This document shows positions 8,376-16,658 of a stretch of DNA of 64,000 nucleotides, piece after piece (the first letter of the stretch is position 1; each line of letters starts with the position of its first letter). The DNA is from Hyphomicrobium sp. MC1 (GTDB lineage: Bacteria > Pseudomonadota > Alphaproteobacteria > Rhizobiales > Hyphomicrobiaceae): the NCBI RefSeq assembly GCF_000253295.1, contig NC_015717.1, positions 4,526,001 to 4,590,000 on the forward strand. The letters run 5' to 3'. The translations under genes and the position numbers were made by a program. The notes beneath the pieces are model-generated. The model was given only the letters and a program-made list of their open reading frames with translations. It did not search any database and was not told the origin of the DNA.

Positions 8376-10382
8376 ATGTTCGAAAACTTTGACCTTCAGA
8401 AAGCGATATTCGGGCGGTTGACGCTCGAATCTATTCCCTATCACGAGCCGATTTTGGTGATGACGTTCATCGGCGTCGCTATCGGCGGTGCGGTGGTTCT
8501 GGGCGCCATCACCTACTACAGGCTGTGGGGCTACCTCTGGCACGAATGGTTCACGAGCGTCGATCACAAGCGGATCGGCGTCATGTATATCGTGCTCGGC
8601 CTGGTGATGCTGCTTCGCGGCTTCGCCGACGCCATCATGATGCGCGCGCAGCAGGCCATCGCCTTCAATGGCAACGAGGGCTATCTGCCGGCGCACCACT
8701 TCGACCAGATCTTCACGGCGCATGGCGTGATCATGATCTTCTTCGTGGCGATGCCGCTGGTCACGGGTTTGATGAACTATGTCGTGCCGCTGCAGATCGG
8801 CGCGCGCGACGTCGCCTTCCCGTTCCTCAACAACTTCAGCTTCTGGATGACGGTTTCGGGCGGCGTGCTTGTCATGGCGTCGCTGTTCGTCGGTGAGTTC
8901 GCGCGGACCGGGTGGCTCGCCTATCCGCCGCTTTCGAACTACGCCTACAGTCCAGATGTCGGGGTCGATTACTACATATGGGCGCTGCAGATAGCCGGCG
9001 TCGGAACGCTTCTATCGGGCGTCAACCTGATCGCGACGATCGTGAAGATGCGTTGCCCCGGTATGACGATGATGAAGATGCCGGTCTTCACCTGGACCGC
9101 GCTTTGCACCAACGTTCTGATCGTGGCGGCCTTCCCCGTTCTGACGGGTGTGCTGGCCCTGCTCTCTCTCGACCGGTACGTCGGCACGAATTTCTTCACG
9201 AACGACTTCGGCGGCAACCCGATGATGTACGTGAACCTCATCTGGATCTGGGGCCATCCCGAAGTTTACATTCTCGTGCTGCCGGTGTTCGGCGTGTTCT
9301 CCGAGGTGACCGCGACGTTCTCGGGCAAGCGCCTCTTTGGCTACACGTCGATGGTCTACGCCACGGTCTGTATCACGATCCTGTCGTACCTCGTCTGGCT
9401 GCATCACTTCTTCACGATGGGCTCGGGCGCTAGCGTCAACTCGTTCTTCGGCATCACGACGATGATCATCTCGATCCCGACGGGTGCGAAACTCTTCAAC
9501 TGGCTGTTCACGATGTATCGCGGCCGGATTCGCTTCGAGCTGCCGATGATGTGGACCGTCGCGTTCATGCTGACGTTCGTGATCGGCGGCATGACGGGCG
9601 TCCTGCTCGCAGTTCCGCCGGCGGACTTCGTGCTTCACAACAGTCTCTTCCTGATCGCGCATTTCCATAACGTGATCATTGGTGGCGTCGTGTTCGGCTG
9701 CTTTGCGGGCATCGCGTACTGGTTCCCGAAGGTCACCGGTTTCAAGCTCGATCCGTTCTGGGGCAAGATGTCGTTCTGGTTCTGGGTCTCGGGCTTCTAC
9801 CTCGCCTTCATGCCGCTCTACGTTCTTGGCCTGATGGGTGTGACCCGCCGCCTGCGCGTGTTCGACGACCCGTCGCTGCAGATCTACTTCGTCATCGCGG
9901 CGTTCGGTGCGTTCCTGATCGCACTCGGTATCGGTTCGTTCCTCATCCAGCTCGCCGTCAGCATCAAGAACCGCGAGAAGCTGCGCGACCTCACCGGCGA
10001 TCCCTGGAATGCACGGACGCTCGAATGGTCGACGTCATCGCCGCCGCCGGTCTACAATTTCGCCTTTACGCCGGTCGTCTACGATCACGATGCGTGGTGG
10101 GACATGAAGGAGCACGGCTATAAGCGGCCGATGGGAGGCTTCAAGCCAATCCATATGCCGAGGAACACCGGAGCCGGTGTCATTCTCGCCGGTCTTAGCT
10201 TCATCACCGGTTTCGCTTTGATCTGGTACATCTGGTGGCTGGCCGCCGTTGGCTTCGTTGCGCTACTGGCGACCGCGATTGGTCATACCTTCAACTACAA
10301 TCGGAGCTTCAACATTCCGACGCAGCAGATCGTTGAAACCGAGAGCGAGCGCACTCAGCTCCTTCAATCGGTGGGGGCCTGA
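8376..10382 (+). CDS. cyoB: Cytochrome bo-type ubiquinol oxidase subunit I
   Basis: Catalytic subunit I of the quinol oxidase, which reduces O2 to water and pumps protons. 668 residues, the usual CyoB length, with many membrane helices. Heme-copper ligands are visible in FTAHGVIMIFF (low-spin heme), WGHPEVYIL (CuB His with the cross-linked Tyr), WLHHFFTMG (CuB) and LIAHFHNVIIGG (high- and low-spin hemes). It lies 34 bases after cyoA and 3 before cyoC. Confidence 0.97.
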   Translation: MFENFDLQKAIFGRLTLESIPYHEPILVMTFIGVAIGGAVVLGAITYYRLWGYLWHEWFTSVDHKRIGVMYIVLGLVMLLRGFADAIMMRAQQAIAFNGNEGYLPAHHFDQIFTAHGVIMIFFVAMPLVTGLMNYVVPLQIGARDVAFPFLNNFSFWMTVSGGVLVMASLFVGEFARTGWLAYPPLSNYAYSPDVGVDYYIWALQIAGVGTLLSGVNLIATIVKMRCPGMTMMKMPVFTWTALCTNVLIVAAFPVLTGVLALLSLDRYVGTNFFTNDFGGNPMMYVNLIWIWGHPEVYILVLPVFGVFSEVTATFSGKRLFGYTSMVYATVCITILSYLVWLHHFFTMGSGASVNSFFGITTMIISIPTGAKLFNWLFTMYRGRIRFELPMMWTVAFMLTFVIGGMTGVLLAVPPADFVLHNSLFLIAHFHNVIIGGVVFGCFAGIAYWFPKVTGFKLDPFWGKMSFWFWVSGFYLAFMPLYVLGLMGVTRRLRVFDDPSLQIYFVIAAFGAFLIALGIGSFLIQLAVSIKNREKLRDLTGDPWNARTLEWSTSSPPPVYNFAFTPVVYDHDAWWDMKEHGYKRPMGGFKPIHMPRNTGAGVILAGLSFITGFALIWYIWWLAAVGFVALLATAIGHTFNYNRSFNIPTQQIVETESERTQLLQSVGA

Positions 10383-10385
10383 GCG

Positions 10386-11036
10386 ATGACGACAATGACG
10401 GCAAGTGCGTCGGCGTCCGGGGCCGGAGAGGCAAAGGAAACGCGCCCCTTCTACGTGGCCGATGAGCACGAGCACGGTGACGGTGGCAGCACCCAGCTGG
10501 GCTTCTGGCTCTACCTGATGAGCGACTGTCTCATCTTTGCGGTGCTGTTCGCGACTTACGGTGTGCTTGGCGGCAATTTTGCAGCCGGGCCGTCGCCGAA
10601 AGATTTGTTCGACCTGCCTCTGGTGGCAGTCAACACGTCGATGCTGCTGTTCTCGTCGATCACGTATGGCTTTGCTGTGCTTGAGATGCAGAAGAACCGC
10701 AAGCAGGGCATGCTGATGTGGCTGGCGATCACGATGGCGTTCGGCGCCGCGTTCATCGGCATCGAGCTGTTTGAATTCACGCACATGATCCTCGAAGGCG
10801 CGACGCCTCAGAGAAGCGCATTCCTCTCGTCGTTCTTCACGCTCGTCGGCACGCACGGCCTGCACGTGACGTTCGGCATCATCTGGATGATCACGCTGAT
10901 GGTTCAGGTGACGAGGTTCGGCCTGAATGAGCCGAACAAGCGCCGCATCCTATGCCTCAGCATGTTCTGGCACTTCCTCGACGTCGTCTGGATCGGCGTT
11001 TTCACCTTCGTTTATCTTATGGGAGTGCTGCGATGA
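10386..11036 (+). CDS. cyoC: Cytochrome bo-type ubiquinol oxidase subunit III
   Basis: Membrane subunit III of the oxidase. 216 residues with about five hydrophobic helices after a short polar N-terminus. LGFWLYLMSDCLIFAVLFATY and GTHGLHVTFGIIWM-type segments are typical of CyoC. It overlaps cyoD by four bases (ATGA), which points to translational coupling. Confidence 0.95.
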   Translation: MTTMTASASASGAGEAKETRPFYVADEHEHGDGGSTQLGFWLYLMSDCLIFAVLFATYGVLGGNFAAGPSPKDLFDLPLVAVNTSMLLFSSITYGFAVLEMQKNRKQGMLMWLAITMAFGAAFIGIELFEFTHMILEGATPQRSAFLSSFFTLVGTHGLHVTFGIIWMITLMVQVTRFGLNEPNKRRILCLSMFWHFLDVVWIGVFTFVYLMGVLR

Positions 11037-11449
11037 GCACGGACGCGCACGCCAATCACGGACATGCCGCGCATGGGCATATTGCTCCTGGCGGCGGTCA
11101 TGACGATCACGGGCATGGCAGCGGCCATCCCGAGTCGACGCTCAGCGGCTATCTGACGGGCTTCGTTCTTTCCGTCATCCTGACGGCCATTCCGTTCTGG
11201 CTCGTGATGTCGGGCGCGCTCGGAAGCAAGGAAGCGACGGCCATCTCGATCCTGGCTATCGGTGCGGTCCAGATCGTCGTCCACATGATCTACTTCCTGC
11301 ACATGTCGCCGAGTTCGGAGGGCGGTTGGACGCTGATGGCGCTGATCTTCACGGTCGTCATGGTCGTCATCACGCTGACCGGCTCGCTGTGGGTGATGTA
11401 TCACCTGACGACCAACATGATGCCGATGGATCCGAGCCAACTGCCGTGA
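11033..11449 (+). CDS. cyoD: Cytochrome bo-type ubiquinol oxidase subunit IV, His-rich N-terminus
   Basis: Small subunit IV, thought to help assemble the CuB site. 138 residues. Three membrane helices form the usual core (GYLTGFVLSVILTAIPFWLV, then IVVHMIYFLHM and a last helix). The N-terminal 33 residues contain nine histidines with Gly and Asp, a likely metal-binding extension. ATG 11033 overlaps the cyoC stop. The stop overlaps the SURF1 GTG start. Confidence 0.92.
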   Translation: MSTDAHANHGHAAHGHIAPGGGHDDHGHGSGHPESTLSGYLTGFVLSVILTAIPFWLVMSGALGSKEATAISILAIGAVQIVVHMIYFLHMSPSSEGGWTLMALIFTVVMVVITLTGSLWVMYHLTTNMMPMDPSQLP

Positions 11450-12297
11450 CATCCGACGCCGGCGGGCGCGGGGGACGAGAAGCGGCGCCCTCGGGCGCAA
11501 CGGAGTTCAATGCGGATGCGCCGGGTCGCGACTCGGCGCGCACACCTCGTTCGCTGTCTTCGCTGGCAGTCATCAGCCTCGTGGCGCTGCTCGGTGTTGC
11601 CGGTCTCATGTGGCTTGGCATTTGGCAGGTTGAGCGGCGAGCTTGGAAGCTCGATTTGATTTCCCGCGTCGAGAGCCGGGTTCACGCAACTCCGGTGCCC
11701 GCGCCGGGTCCGGCCGATTGGCCTTCGATCACCGCCAATAACGACGAGTATCGACGCGTCACGGTTTCCGGCCACTTTCTTCATGATCGCGAGACGCTCG
11801 TCATGGCCGTCACCGACGAGGGCGGTGGCTATTGGGTGTTGACGCCGCTCAAGACCGCGACAGGTTTCGAAGTGCTCGTCAATCGCGGTTTCGTACCGAC
11901 CGAAAAGAAGGAGCGTGAGACGCGGCTTGCGGGAGAGATCGACGGCAACGTAACCGTTACGGGTTTACTGCGCATGACGGAGCCGAAGGGCGCATTTCTG
12001 CGCGGCAACGATATCTCGGCCGATCGCTGGTATTCCCGCGACGTTGACGCCATCGCGATCAAGCGCGGTCTCGACAATTATGCGCCTTACTTCATCGACG
12101 CCGATGCAACACCCAATCCGGGCGGCTATCCGGTCGGTGGTCTGACGGTGATCAAATTCCCGAACAATCACCTCGTTTACGCGTTGACGTGGTTTGCGCT
12201 GGCGCTGATGCTCGCGGCTGCCTTCGTCCGGTTCCTGCGCGAAGAGATTCGCATCCGGCAAACGCCGCAGGGGGCCGGCGGTGCGGCTCCGGATTGA
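11446..12297 (+). CDS. SURF1-family oxidase assembly protein
   Basis: SURF1-type protein, a heme-copper oxidase assembly factor thought to deliver or stabilise heme a. 283 residues. An N-terminal helix ending in GIWQVERRAWKLDLI, the periplasmic domain (VTVSGHFLHDRETLV, VNRGFVP) and a second helix near the C-terminus (HLVYALTWFALALML) fit the family. GTG 11446 is chosen because it overlaps the cyoD stop (GTGA), implying coupling; the long N-terminal polar stretch before the helix is unusual. Confidence 0.9.
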   Translation: MTSDAGGRGGREAAPSGATEFNADAPGRDSARTPRSLSSLAVISLVALLGVAGLMWLGIWQVERRAWKLDLISRVESRVHATPVPAPGPADWPSITANNDEYRRVTVSGHFLHDRETLVMAVTDEGGGYWVLTPLKTATGFEVLVNRGFVPTEKKERETRLAGEIDGNVTVTGLLRMTEPKGAFLRGNDISADRWYSRDVDAIAIKRGLDNYAPYFIDADATPNPGGYPVGGLTVIKFPNNHLVYALTWFALALMLAAAFVRFLREEIRIRQTPQGAGGAAPD

Positions 12298-12328
12298 GGT
12301 CCTCTGATCCCTAGTCTGTGCGCCCGGT

Positions 12329-13657
12329 ATGTCGAAGTTCAGTGACCTCCAGTTCCCTTTTCAGAGCGACGAACTCGCGGCATCGCCTGCCAATGGAGCC
12401 GATGCCATTGGCGTGGAAAACATGCTGCTGCTGGTCCAGCTTCGCTGGATCGCGGTTGCGGGCCAGGTGGCGACGATTGTGTTCGTCTGGACCGTCCTTG
12501 GGGTCAATCTTCCGCTCGTGCCGATGGGCCTCGTTGCATCGTCGTTGGTGGTTCTCAATCTTGCAAGCCTCTGGTGGCTGCGGCGCGGGCGTGACGTCGG
12601 CGCCATGGGTTTGCTCGTTGCGCTGCTACTCGACGTCGCCGGTCTGACGGCACAGCTCTATCTCAGCGGCGGGGCGATGAACCCGTTTGCCTTCCTTTAT
12701 CTTCTTCAGGTTACGCTGGCAGCGGTGCTGCTCAATGTGCGGCTGACGTCGGTGGTGCTGGCCGCGACGTGCGCGAGCTTCCTTTTGCTTACGCGGTTTT
12801 ATCGTCCGCTTGAAATTCCGGCCGGAGAGATCAACCTCTTCACGCTACATGTTATCGGCATGCTGGTCTGTTTCGCGGTCGATGCGGCGTTGCTGTTCGT
12901 GTTTGTCACGCGCATTACGCGCAATCTCAGGGAGCGCGATGCGCGCCTTGCAGCGCTGAAGCAGCATGCCGCCGAAGAGGATCATATCGTGCGTATGGGG
13001 CTTTTGGCGTCGGGTGCTGCGCATGAACTTGGTACGCCGTTGGCATCGCTGTCGGTCATTCTCGGCGATTGGCGTCGGATGCCGGTCATCACGGGCAATC
13101 CCGAGCTGTTGCAGGAAGTCGATGAAATGCAAGCCGCCGTGAAGCGCTGCAAATCGATCCTGACGGGCGTGCTGCTGTCGGCCGGAGAGGCACGCGGCGA
13201 AGCCCCGAGCGTGACCACGGTGACGACCTTCTTTAATGCTCTGATCAACGAGTGGCGGGAAGCGCGAACTCCAAACTATCTCGATTATAACAACGCGTTC
13301 GGTGCCGATCTGTCGATCGTTTCCGATTCGACGCTGAAGCAGATCATCTTCAACGTGCTGGACAACGCTTACGATTCATCGCCCGACTGGGTCGGCGTTT
13401 CGATTTCGCGTGATGGCGACATGCTTATTCTGCGCGTACTGGATCGCGGTCCGGGATTTGCGCCGCAAATGCTCGCGCAATTCGGAAAGCCCTATCAATC
13501 GAGCAAGGGGAAGCCGGGCGGCGGGCTTGGATTGTTTTTGGTTGTGAATGTGGTCCGCAAACTCGGCGGCAGCGTCATAGCGGCCAACCGTCCCGAAGGC
13601 GGTGCCTCCGTGACGCTCAAGCTGCCGCTTTCGGCCCTTGCCCTTGGAGCCCGCTAG
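12329..13657 (+). CDS. regB: RegB/PrrB/ActS-type redox sensor histidine kinase
   Basis: Membrane sensor kinase of the global redox system RegBA. 442 residues. Six membrane segments occupy the N-terminal half. The GGAMNPF motif near residue 113 matches the ubiquinone-sensing heptad of RegB. The H-box SGAAHELGTPLASL contains the phosphorylated His232. Cys in KRCKSIL lies where RegB keeps its redox-active cysteine. The GGGLGLFLV ATP-binding region closes the protein. It lies 31 bases after the SURF1 gene and 2 before regA. Confidence 0.92.
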   Translation: MSKFSDLQFPFQSDELAASPANGADAIGVENMLLLVQLRWIAVAGQVATIVFVWTVLGVNLPLVPMGLVASSLVVLNLASLWWLRRGRDVGAMGLLVALLLDVAGLTAQLYLSGGAMNPFAFLYLLQVTLAAVLLNVRLTSVVLAATCASFLLLTRFYRPLEIPAGEINLFTLHVIGMLVCFAVDAALLFVFVTRITRNLRERDARLAALKQHAAEEDHIVRMGLLASGAAHELGTPLASLSVILGDWRRMPVITGNPELLQEVDEMQAAVKRCKSILTGVLLSAGEARGEAPSVTTVTTFFNALINEWREARTPNYLDYNNAFGADLSIVSDSTLKQIIFNVLDNAYDSSPDWVGVSISRDGDMLILRVLDRGPGFAPQMLAQFGKPYQSSKGKPGGGLGLFLVVNVVRKLGGSVIAANRPEGGASVTLKLPLSALALGAR

Positions 13658-13659
13658 AC

Positions 13660-14196
13660 ATGGATGATGCCAACCCAACGCTGGTGATCGTCGAAGACGA
13701 TGCGTCTTTCGCCGCGACGCTCAAGCGTTCGTTCGAGCGGCGCGGGTACAAGGTTGATCACGCCGAAGGCCCCGAGCAACTTCACGACATCCTGCAGGTC
13801 CGCACGCCGGGCTTTGCCGTCGTCGATCTGAAGCTTGCTGGCGCTTCCGGTTTGACATGCGTCGAAGCCCTGCATGCGCATGATCCCTCGACCGTTATCG
13901 TCGTGCTAACGGGCTTTGCGAGCATCGCCACCGCGGTTGAAGCGATCAAGCTCGGCGCGCGGCATTACCTCGTGAAACCGTCGAGCACGGACGATATCGA
14001 GGATGCGTTCGAGCGCGCCCAAGGCGATCCCGGCGTTGCACTTACGGAACGCCCGACGTCGATCAAGACCGTCGAGTGGGAGCACATTCACCAGATCCTG
14101 GTTGAGACGAATTTCAATATTTCCGAGGCGGCGCGGAGGCTTGGCATGCACCGCCGGACGCTGGCGCGGAAGCTTGAAAAGCGGCGCGTAAAATAG
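13660..14196 (+). CDS. regA: RegA/PrrA/ActR-type response regulator
   Basis: Response regulator partner of RegB, controlling respiration and other redox genes. 178 residues. The receiver domain has the acidic pocket (VEDD near residues 11-14), phospho-acceptor Asp56 in VVDLKL, and Lys in YLVKPSS. A Fis-type helix-turn-helix at the C-terminus (ISEAARRLGMHRRTLARKL) is very strongly conserved in RegA proteins. It is two bases after regB, so it is surely co-transcribed. Confidence 0.94.
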   Translation: MDDANPTLVIVEDDASFAATLKRSFERRGYKVDHAEGPEQLHDILQVRTPGFAVVDLKLAGASGLTCVEALHAHDPSTVIVVLTGFASIATAVEAIKLGARHYLVKPSSTDDIEDAFERAQGDPGVALTERPTSIKTVEWEHIHQILVETNFNISEAARRLGMHRRTLARKLEKRRVK

Positions 14197-14254
14197 CTGT
14201 CGCAGCGATCCTGTTCTGCTAGCTTAACATCAGCAAGCGGAGGGGTTTTGCATC

Positions 14255-14677
14255 ATGCGCAGCGGTTCGATTTTTATTCATCAGTCGACGACGTTTGTCG
14301 GAGTGATGGGATTAACGCTGCTTATCGCTGTCGGCTTTGCAGAAACGAAAGAAGCGCATCGGACGCCGCCGTGCGATGTCGATTGTGTGAGCCGGGACGC
14401 CGGTTATGCCTGGGGCAAGGAACTCGGCATCGACGATCCCTCGGAATGCGGAGGAAATTCCGCGGACTTCATTGCGGGCTGTCAGGCCTATGCGACGAAG
14501 CATGAAGATCCGATGGCACTCCCGGCGGACGACGCACAGAGCGATCAGCAATCCGATGACGAACAGGATCAGGCCGACGGCATGAGGGTTGACGATAACG
14601 TCAATGTGCTCACCGGGCCGAGTGCCGATCCGGACTCCAATCTTCCGCTGCCTAGCGAAGTGCCGAGCCAGGACTGA
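14255..14677 (+). CDS. Conserved secreted protein with four cysteines and an acidic tail
   Basis: Hypothetical protein of 140 residues. A hydrophobic segment near residues 14-30 reads as a signal peptide or anchor. The mature core has four cysteines (PPCDVDC, SECGG, AGCQAY) that could make two disulfides, with the segment AGYAWGKELGIDD. The C-terminal half is a low-complexity run rich in Asp, Gln and Ser, probably disordered. A GCGGAGGGG ribosome site precedes the ATG. Function unknown. Confidence 0.65.
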   Translation: MRSGSIFIHQSTTFVGVMGLTLLIAVGFAETKEAHRTPPCDVDCVSRDAGYAWGKELGIDDPSECGGNSADFIAGCQAYATKHEDPMALPADDAQSDQQSDDEQDQADGMRVDDNVNVLTGPSADPDSNLPLPSEVPSQD

Positions 14678-14698
14678 AGCGAGGCTTCATAGCAGGCG

Positions 14699-14890
14699 TT
14701 AGTTCTGCGGGATTTGCGGGCCGGAGACGGGAGCCTGGGGTGCGGGATGCGGCTTGTCGGGAAATGGCCAGCCCGGCCAGTAGAGCCGCACAAGGACGAC
14801 GAGTACGAAAATATAGATGGCGAGCAGCCACGCGCGGCGCGAGGTCAGATCATGCTTGGGTTTCGGCTCGGGCGTGTTGTCGGAGGTCAT
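14699..14890 (-). CDS. Small single-pass membrane protein with proline-rich tail
   Basis: Hypothetical protein of 63 residues. A polar N-terminus is followed by one hydrophobic helix (AWLLAIYIFVLVVLVRLYW) and a proline-rich tail that ends PQIPQN. It starts at ATG 14890; the frame is open to 14911. It is convergent with the secreted-protein gene upstream. No family recognised. Confidence 0.5.
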   Translation of the reverse strand: MTSDNTPEPKPKHDLTSRRAWLLAIYIFVLVVLVRLYWPGWPFPDKPHPAPQAPVSGPQIPQN

Positions 14891-14999
14891 GCTGGTTTCG
14901 CCCTGATCCACCCTGTTCGAGCTGGTGGTCCGTCTAGCTCGTGAAAATCGACTGTAAAAAACTTAAGGAATTATCCTACACCCTCTACACTCCTATCTC

Positions 15000-16043
15000 T
15001 CACCTTATCCACATTGCGAGTTCTCCTTCGAATTCCGCAACTCGTTGAATGTTGGCGTGACCGATAGCGATGCCGATGGAAGTCAACTCCAAGTGGCACA
15101 GGTATGTCTCGTCCCAAAGAGATTGAAGCTGGGAGGCCTCTGGAAAACACTCTTGAAGCTTGTCCAGTATTTGCTGGTTGTTCATGGCCTTAGATTTCGC
15201 GACAGCCCATAACTTGTCCGCTGAAGGCTTTGGGAACCCAATTTTGTTGCAGTGCTCGAATAATTCCTGCTCATTTCGTACCCCTACTTGAAATTTATCA
15301 TTGTCGTGCATGCTATGGATTATTAATTGAGAGGAGTAAGATTTTAAGTCTGGAGCGAATATTGTCTCTAGCTCCGCCAAATCGCAGCCTCGCATAAAAA
15401 ATCCGATATAGTTGCTTCGCAAAATATCAATGAATTTGGCTTGGCCAATGCTGACGTGGCCGCAGGATTGAGCGTTTAGATAATTTGCAACGCTCTCTTC
15501 CCTTGTTATATCTCCCATTAAAGGCGAAGTGCACTCTTTTAGCTTTCCCGCAAACTCAACAAAATTCTTCGCTCCGAGTCGCGTGTACCTAATCAAGAAA
15601 ACGATGGAGAGGACAGCAAACTCCTCTTTTGTGAGGACAGCGGTTTTATTAATTGCCTCGTTGAGAGAGAGCGTTACGCGTGTTCTGTCGTCTCGTTGGC
15701 ATCGGCTTTCAATAAGATCTAAAAGTATCTCCTTGACATTGGAGGCGCCACTTCTCGCATAGGCGTGGGCGGCTTCTCCGAGGACGTATTGGAAATCGGG
15801 AGTTTTTAGGGCGGATGCAGCCGCATCCGGATGTTTCGCCAGTCTCTCGAAAATGCCTTGTGATAGGTCTTCCATCAAAGCTCGTGCCTCCTCCTTCGCT
15901 AGAGCCCTGAACATTGGAGTAAAGGACGCGAGTATTTTTTCTATTTCTTCGACGGTTAAGGCCTCATTCTTGATGATCGTAATATTGCCTTGGGCCTGAG
16001 CCGCAATACTATCGTTTCCAACTTCCTGATTTTGCTTTGTCAT
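15000..16043 (-). CDS. Large protein of an AT-rich two-gene cassette (LPO_1073/Vpar_1526-like)
   Basis: Soluble protein of 347 residues, no catalytic motif recognised. Residues 4-22 carry an Asn/Gln/Gly motif (QNQ-x-VGN-D-S-x-A-x-Q, then GNITI). The remainder is mostly helical (for example LASFTPMFRALAKEEARAL). The layout resembles proteins grouped as the LPO_1073/Vpar_1526 family, recalled from memory and not checked. ATG 16043 is preferred over ATG 16058. It overlaps the small upstream gene by 35 bases. The gene is AT-richer than its surroundings (27 of 60 bases are G or C in 15541-15600), which suggests horizontal transfer. Function unknown; defence is a hypothesis. Confidence 0.7.
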   Translation of the reverse strand: MTKQNQEVGNDSIAAQAQGNITIIKNEALTVEEIEKILASFTPMFRALAKEEARALMEDLSQGIFERLAKHPDAAASALKTPDFQYVLGEAAHAYARSGASNVKEILLDLIESRCQRDDRTRVTLSLNEAINKTAVLTKEEFAVLSIVFLIRYTRLGAKNFVEFAGKLKECTSPLMGDITREESVANYLNAQSCGHVSIGQAKFIDILRSNYIGFFMRGCDLAELETIFAPDLKSYSSQLIIHSMHDNDKFQVGVRNEQELFEHCNKIGFPKPSADKLWAVAKSKAMNNQQILDKLQECFPEASQLQSLWDETYLCHLELTSIGIAIGHANIQRVAEFEGELAMWIR

Positions 16044-16218
16044 TATTGATCTCAACATTGCTGTCGCGGCCAGATTGAACGGCTGTCGAATTATTGCCTA
16101 CAGTTTGGTTTTGGCTAGAGCTACGGATGCGCTTAACCACTGGGATTCCGACCAGTGCAATGACGGCAGCAATAGCTGCAATAATACCGGCCCACTCCGA
16201 TGCTTCTGTAAGGGTCAT
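16009..16218 (-). CDS. Small membrane-anchored partner carrying the same motif
   Basis: Protein of 69 residues. One hydrophobic helix (about residues 9-28, AGIIAAIAAVIALVGIPVV) is followed by a basic stretch and the motif QNQ-T-VGNNS-T-A-V-Q-S-G-R-D near residues 36-51. The same core recurs at the N-terminus of the next protein. A GGAG ribosome site sits 8 bases before the ATG. The 3' end overlaps the large gene, so the two are translated as a unit. It could be a membrane effector or anchor; this is inference. Confidence 0.65.
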   Translation of the reverse strand: MTLTEASEWAGIIAAIAAVIALVGIPVVKRIRSSSQNQTVGNNSTAVQSGRDSNVEINNDKAKSGSWKR

Positions 16219-16415
16219 CTCAAAGTCTCCGCGGTGCAGTCGAGTTGATAAAGCGAGTCGGTAGTATGCCGATAATTGTAGCGTAATTTTTTGGGGGTCA
16301 CTCCCTATGCCGTAGCCCTGCCCCGGCCCCCCTTGTGGGGGTGTTGTGCATGCCCTGTGAATTTTAAAGTGCTAGGTTGTATAGTGGGTGCCATTCTTCT
16401 TTCTGTCTCTCGGCC
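16219..16415. other. Non-coding stretch upstream of the two-gene cassette
   Basis: Should hold the cassette promoter (minus strand). A C5/G5 hairpin with a TTGT loop lies at 16328-16341. From 16416 to 16453 there are tRNA-like and inverted-repeat sequences listed separately. No gene seen up to the tRNA at 16582. Confidence 0.4.
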
Positions 16416-16441
16416 TGTGCCGCCTTAGCTCCGTTGGGTAG
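16416..16441 (+). repeat. Inverted partial copy of the tRNA-His 5' end
   Basis: The plus strand here matches 24 of 26 bases of the minus-strand tRNA-His start (16636-16661), including three bases before G1, the acceptor strand and the D-arm. The longest exact run is TGTGCCGCCTTAGCTC. It is in opposite orientation to the tRNA, about 195 bases away, and no tRNA body follows. Confidence 0.75.
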
Positions 16442-16453
16442 TCCGGAGCTAAG
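16424..16453. repeat. 10-bp perfect inverted repeat within the tRNA fragment
   Basis: CTTAGCTCCG (16424-16433) and CGGAGCTAAG (16444-16453) form a perfect 10-bp stem with a 10-base loop. The left arm is part of the tRNA-like fragment. On the minus strand it lies 129 bases after the tRNA-His 3' end, so it could also act as that tRNA's terminator. Confidence 0.55.
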
Positions 16454-16581
16454 CGTAGGACGAGGAGCCCGAAGGTCGACGGGAGCGCGAACACCGCAAA
16501 GATGCTTGGAAGGTGCTTGGAATTGGGGGAAGCGCGGCGAAATCAACGGTGCCAGGAAGAGCTAGCCTGTTGATTTGGAAA

Positions 16582-16658
16582 TGGTACCGCCTCCCAGAGT
16601 TGAACCGGGGACCTCTAGATCCACAATCTAGCGCTCTAACCAACTGAGCTAAGGCGGC
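16582..16658 (-). tRNA. tRNA-His (anticodon GTG), CCA encoded
   Basis: 77 bases on the minus strand that fold into a full cloverleaf: acceptor GCCGCCT/AGGCGGT, D-arm with AGTTGGTTAGA, anticodon stem CTAGA/TCTAG around loop TTGTGGA (anticodon GTG, His), T-arm with GGTTCAACTC, then A73 and encoded CCA. Base 1 pairs G-U with base 72 and no G-1 is encoded, as known for alphaproteobacterial tRNA-His. Confidence 0.96.
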
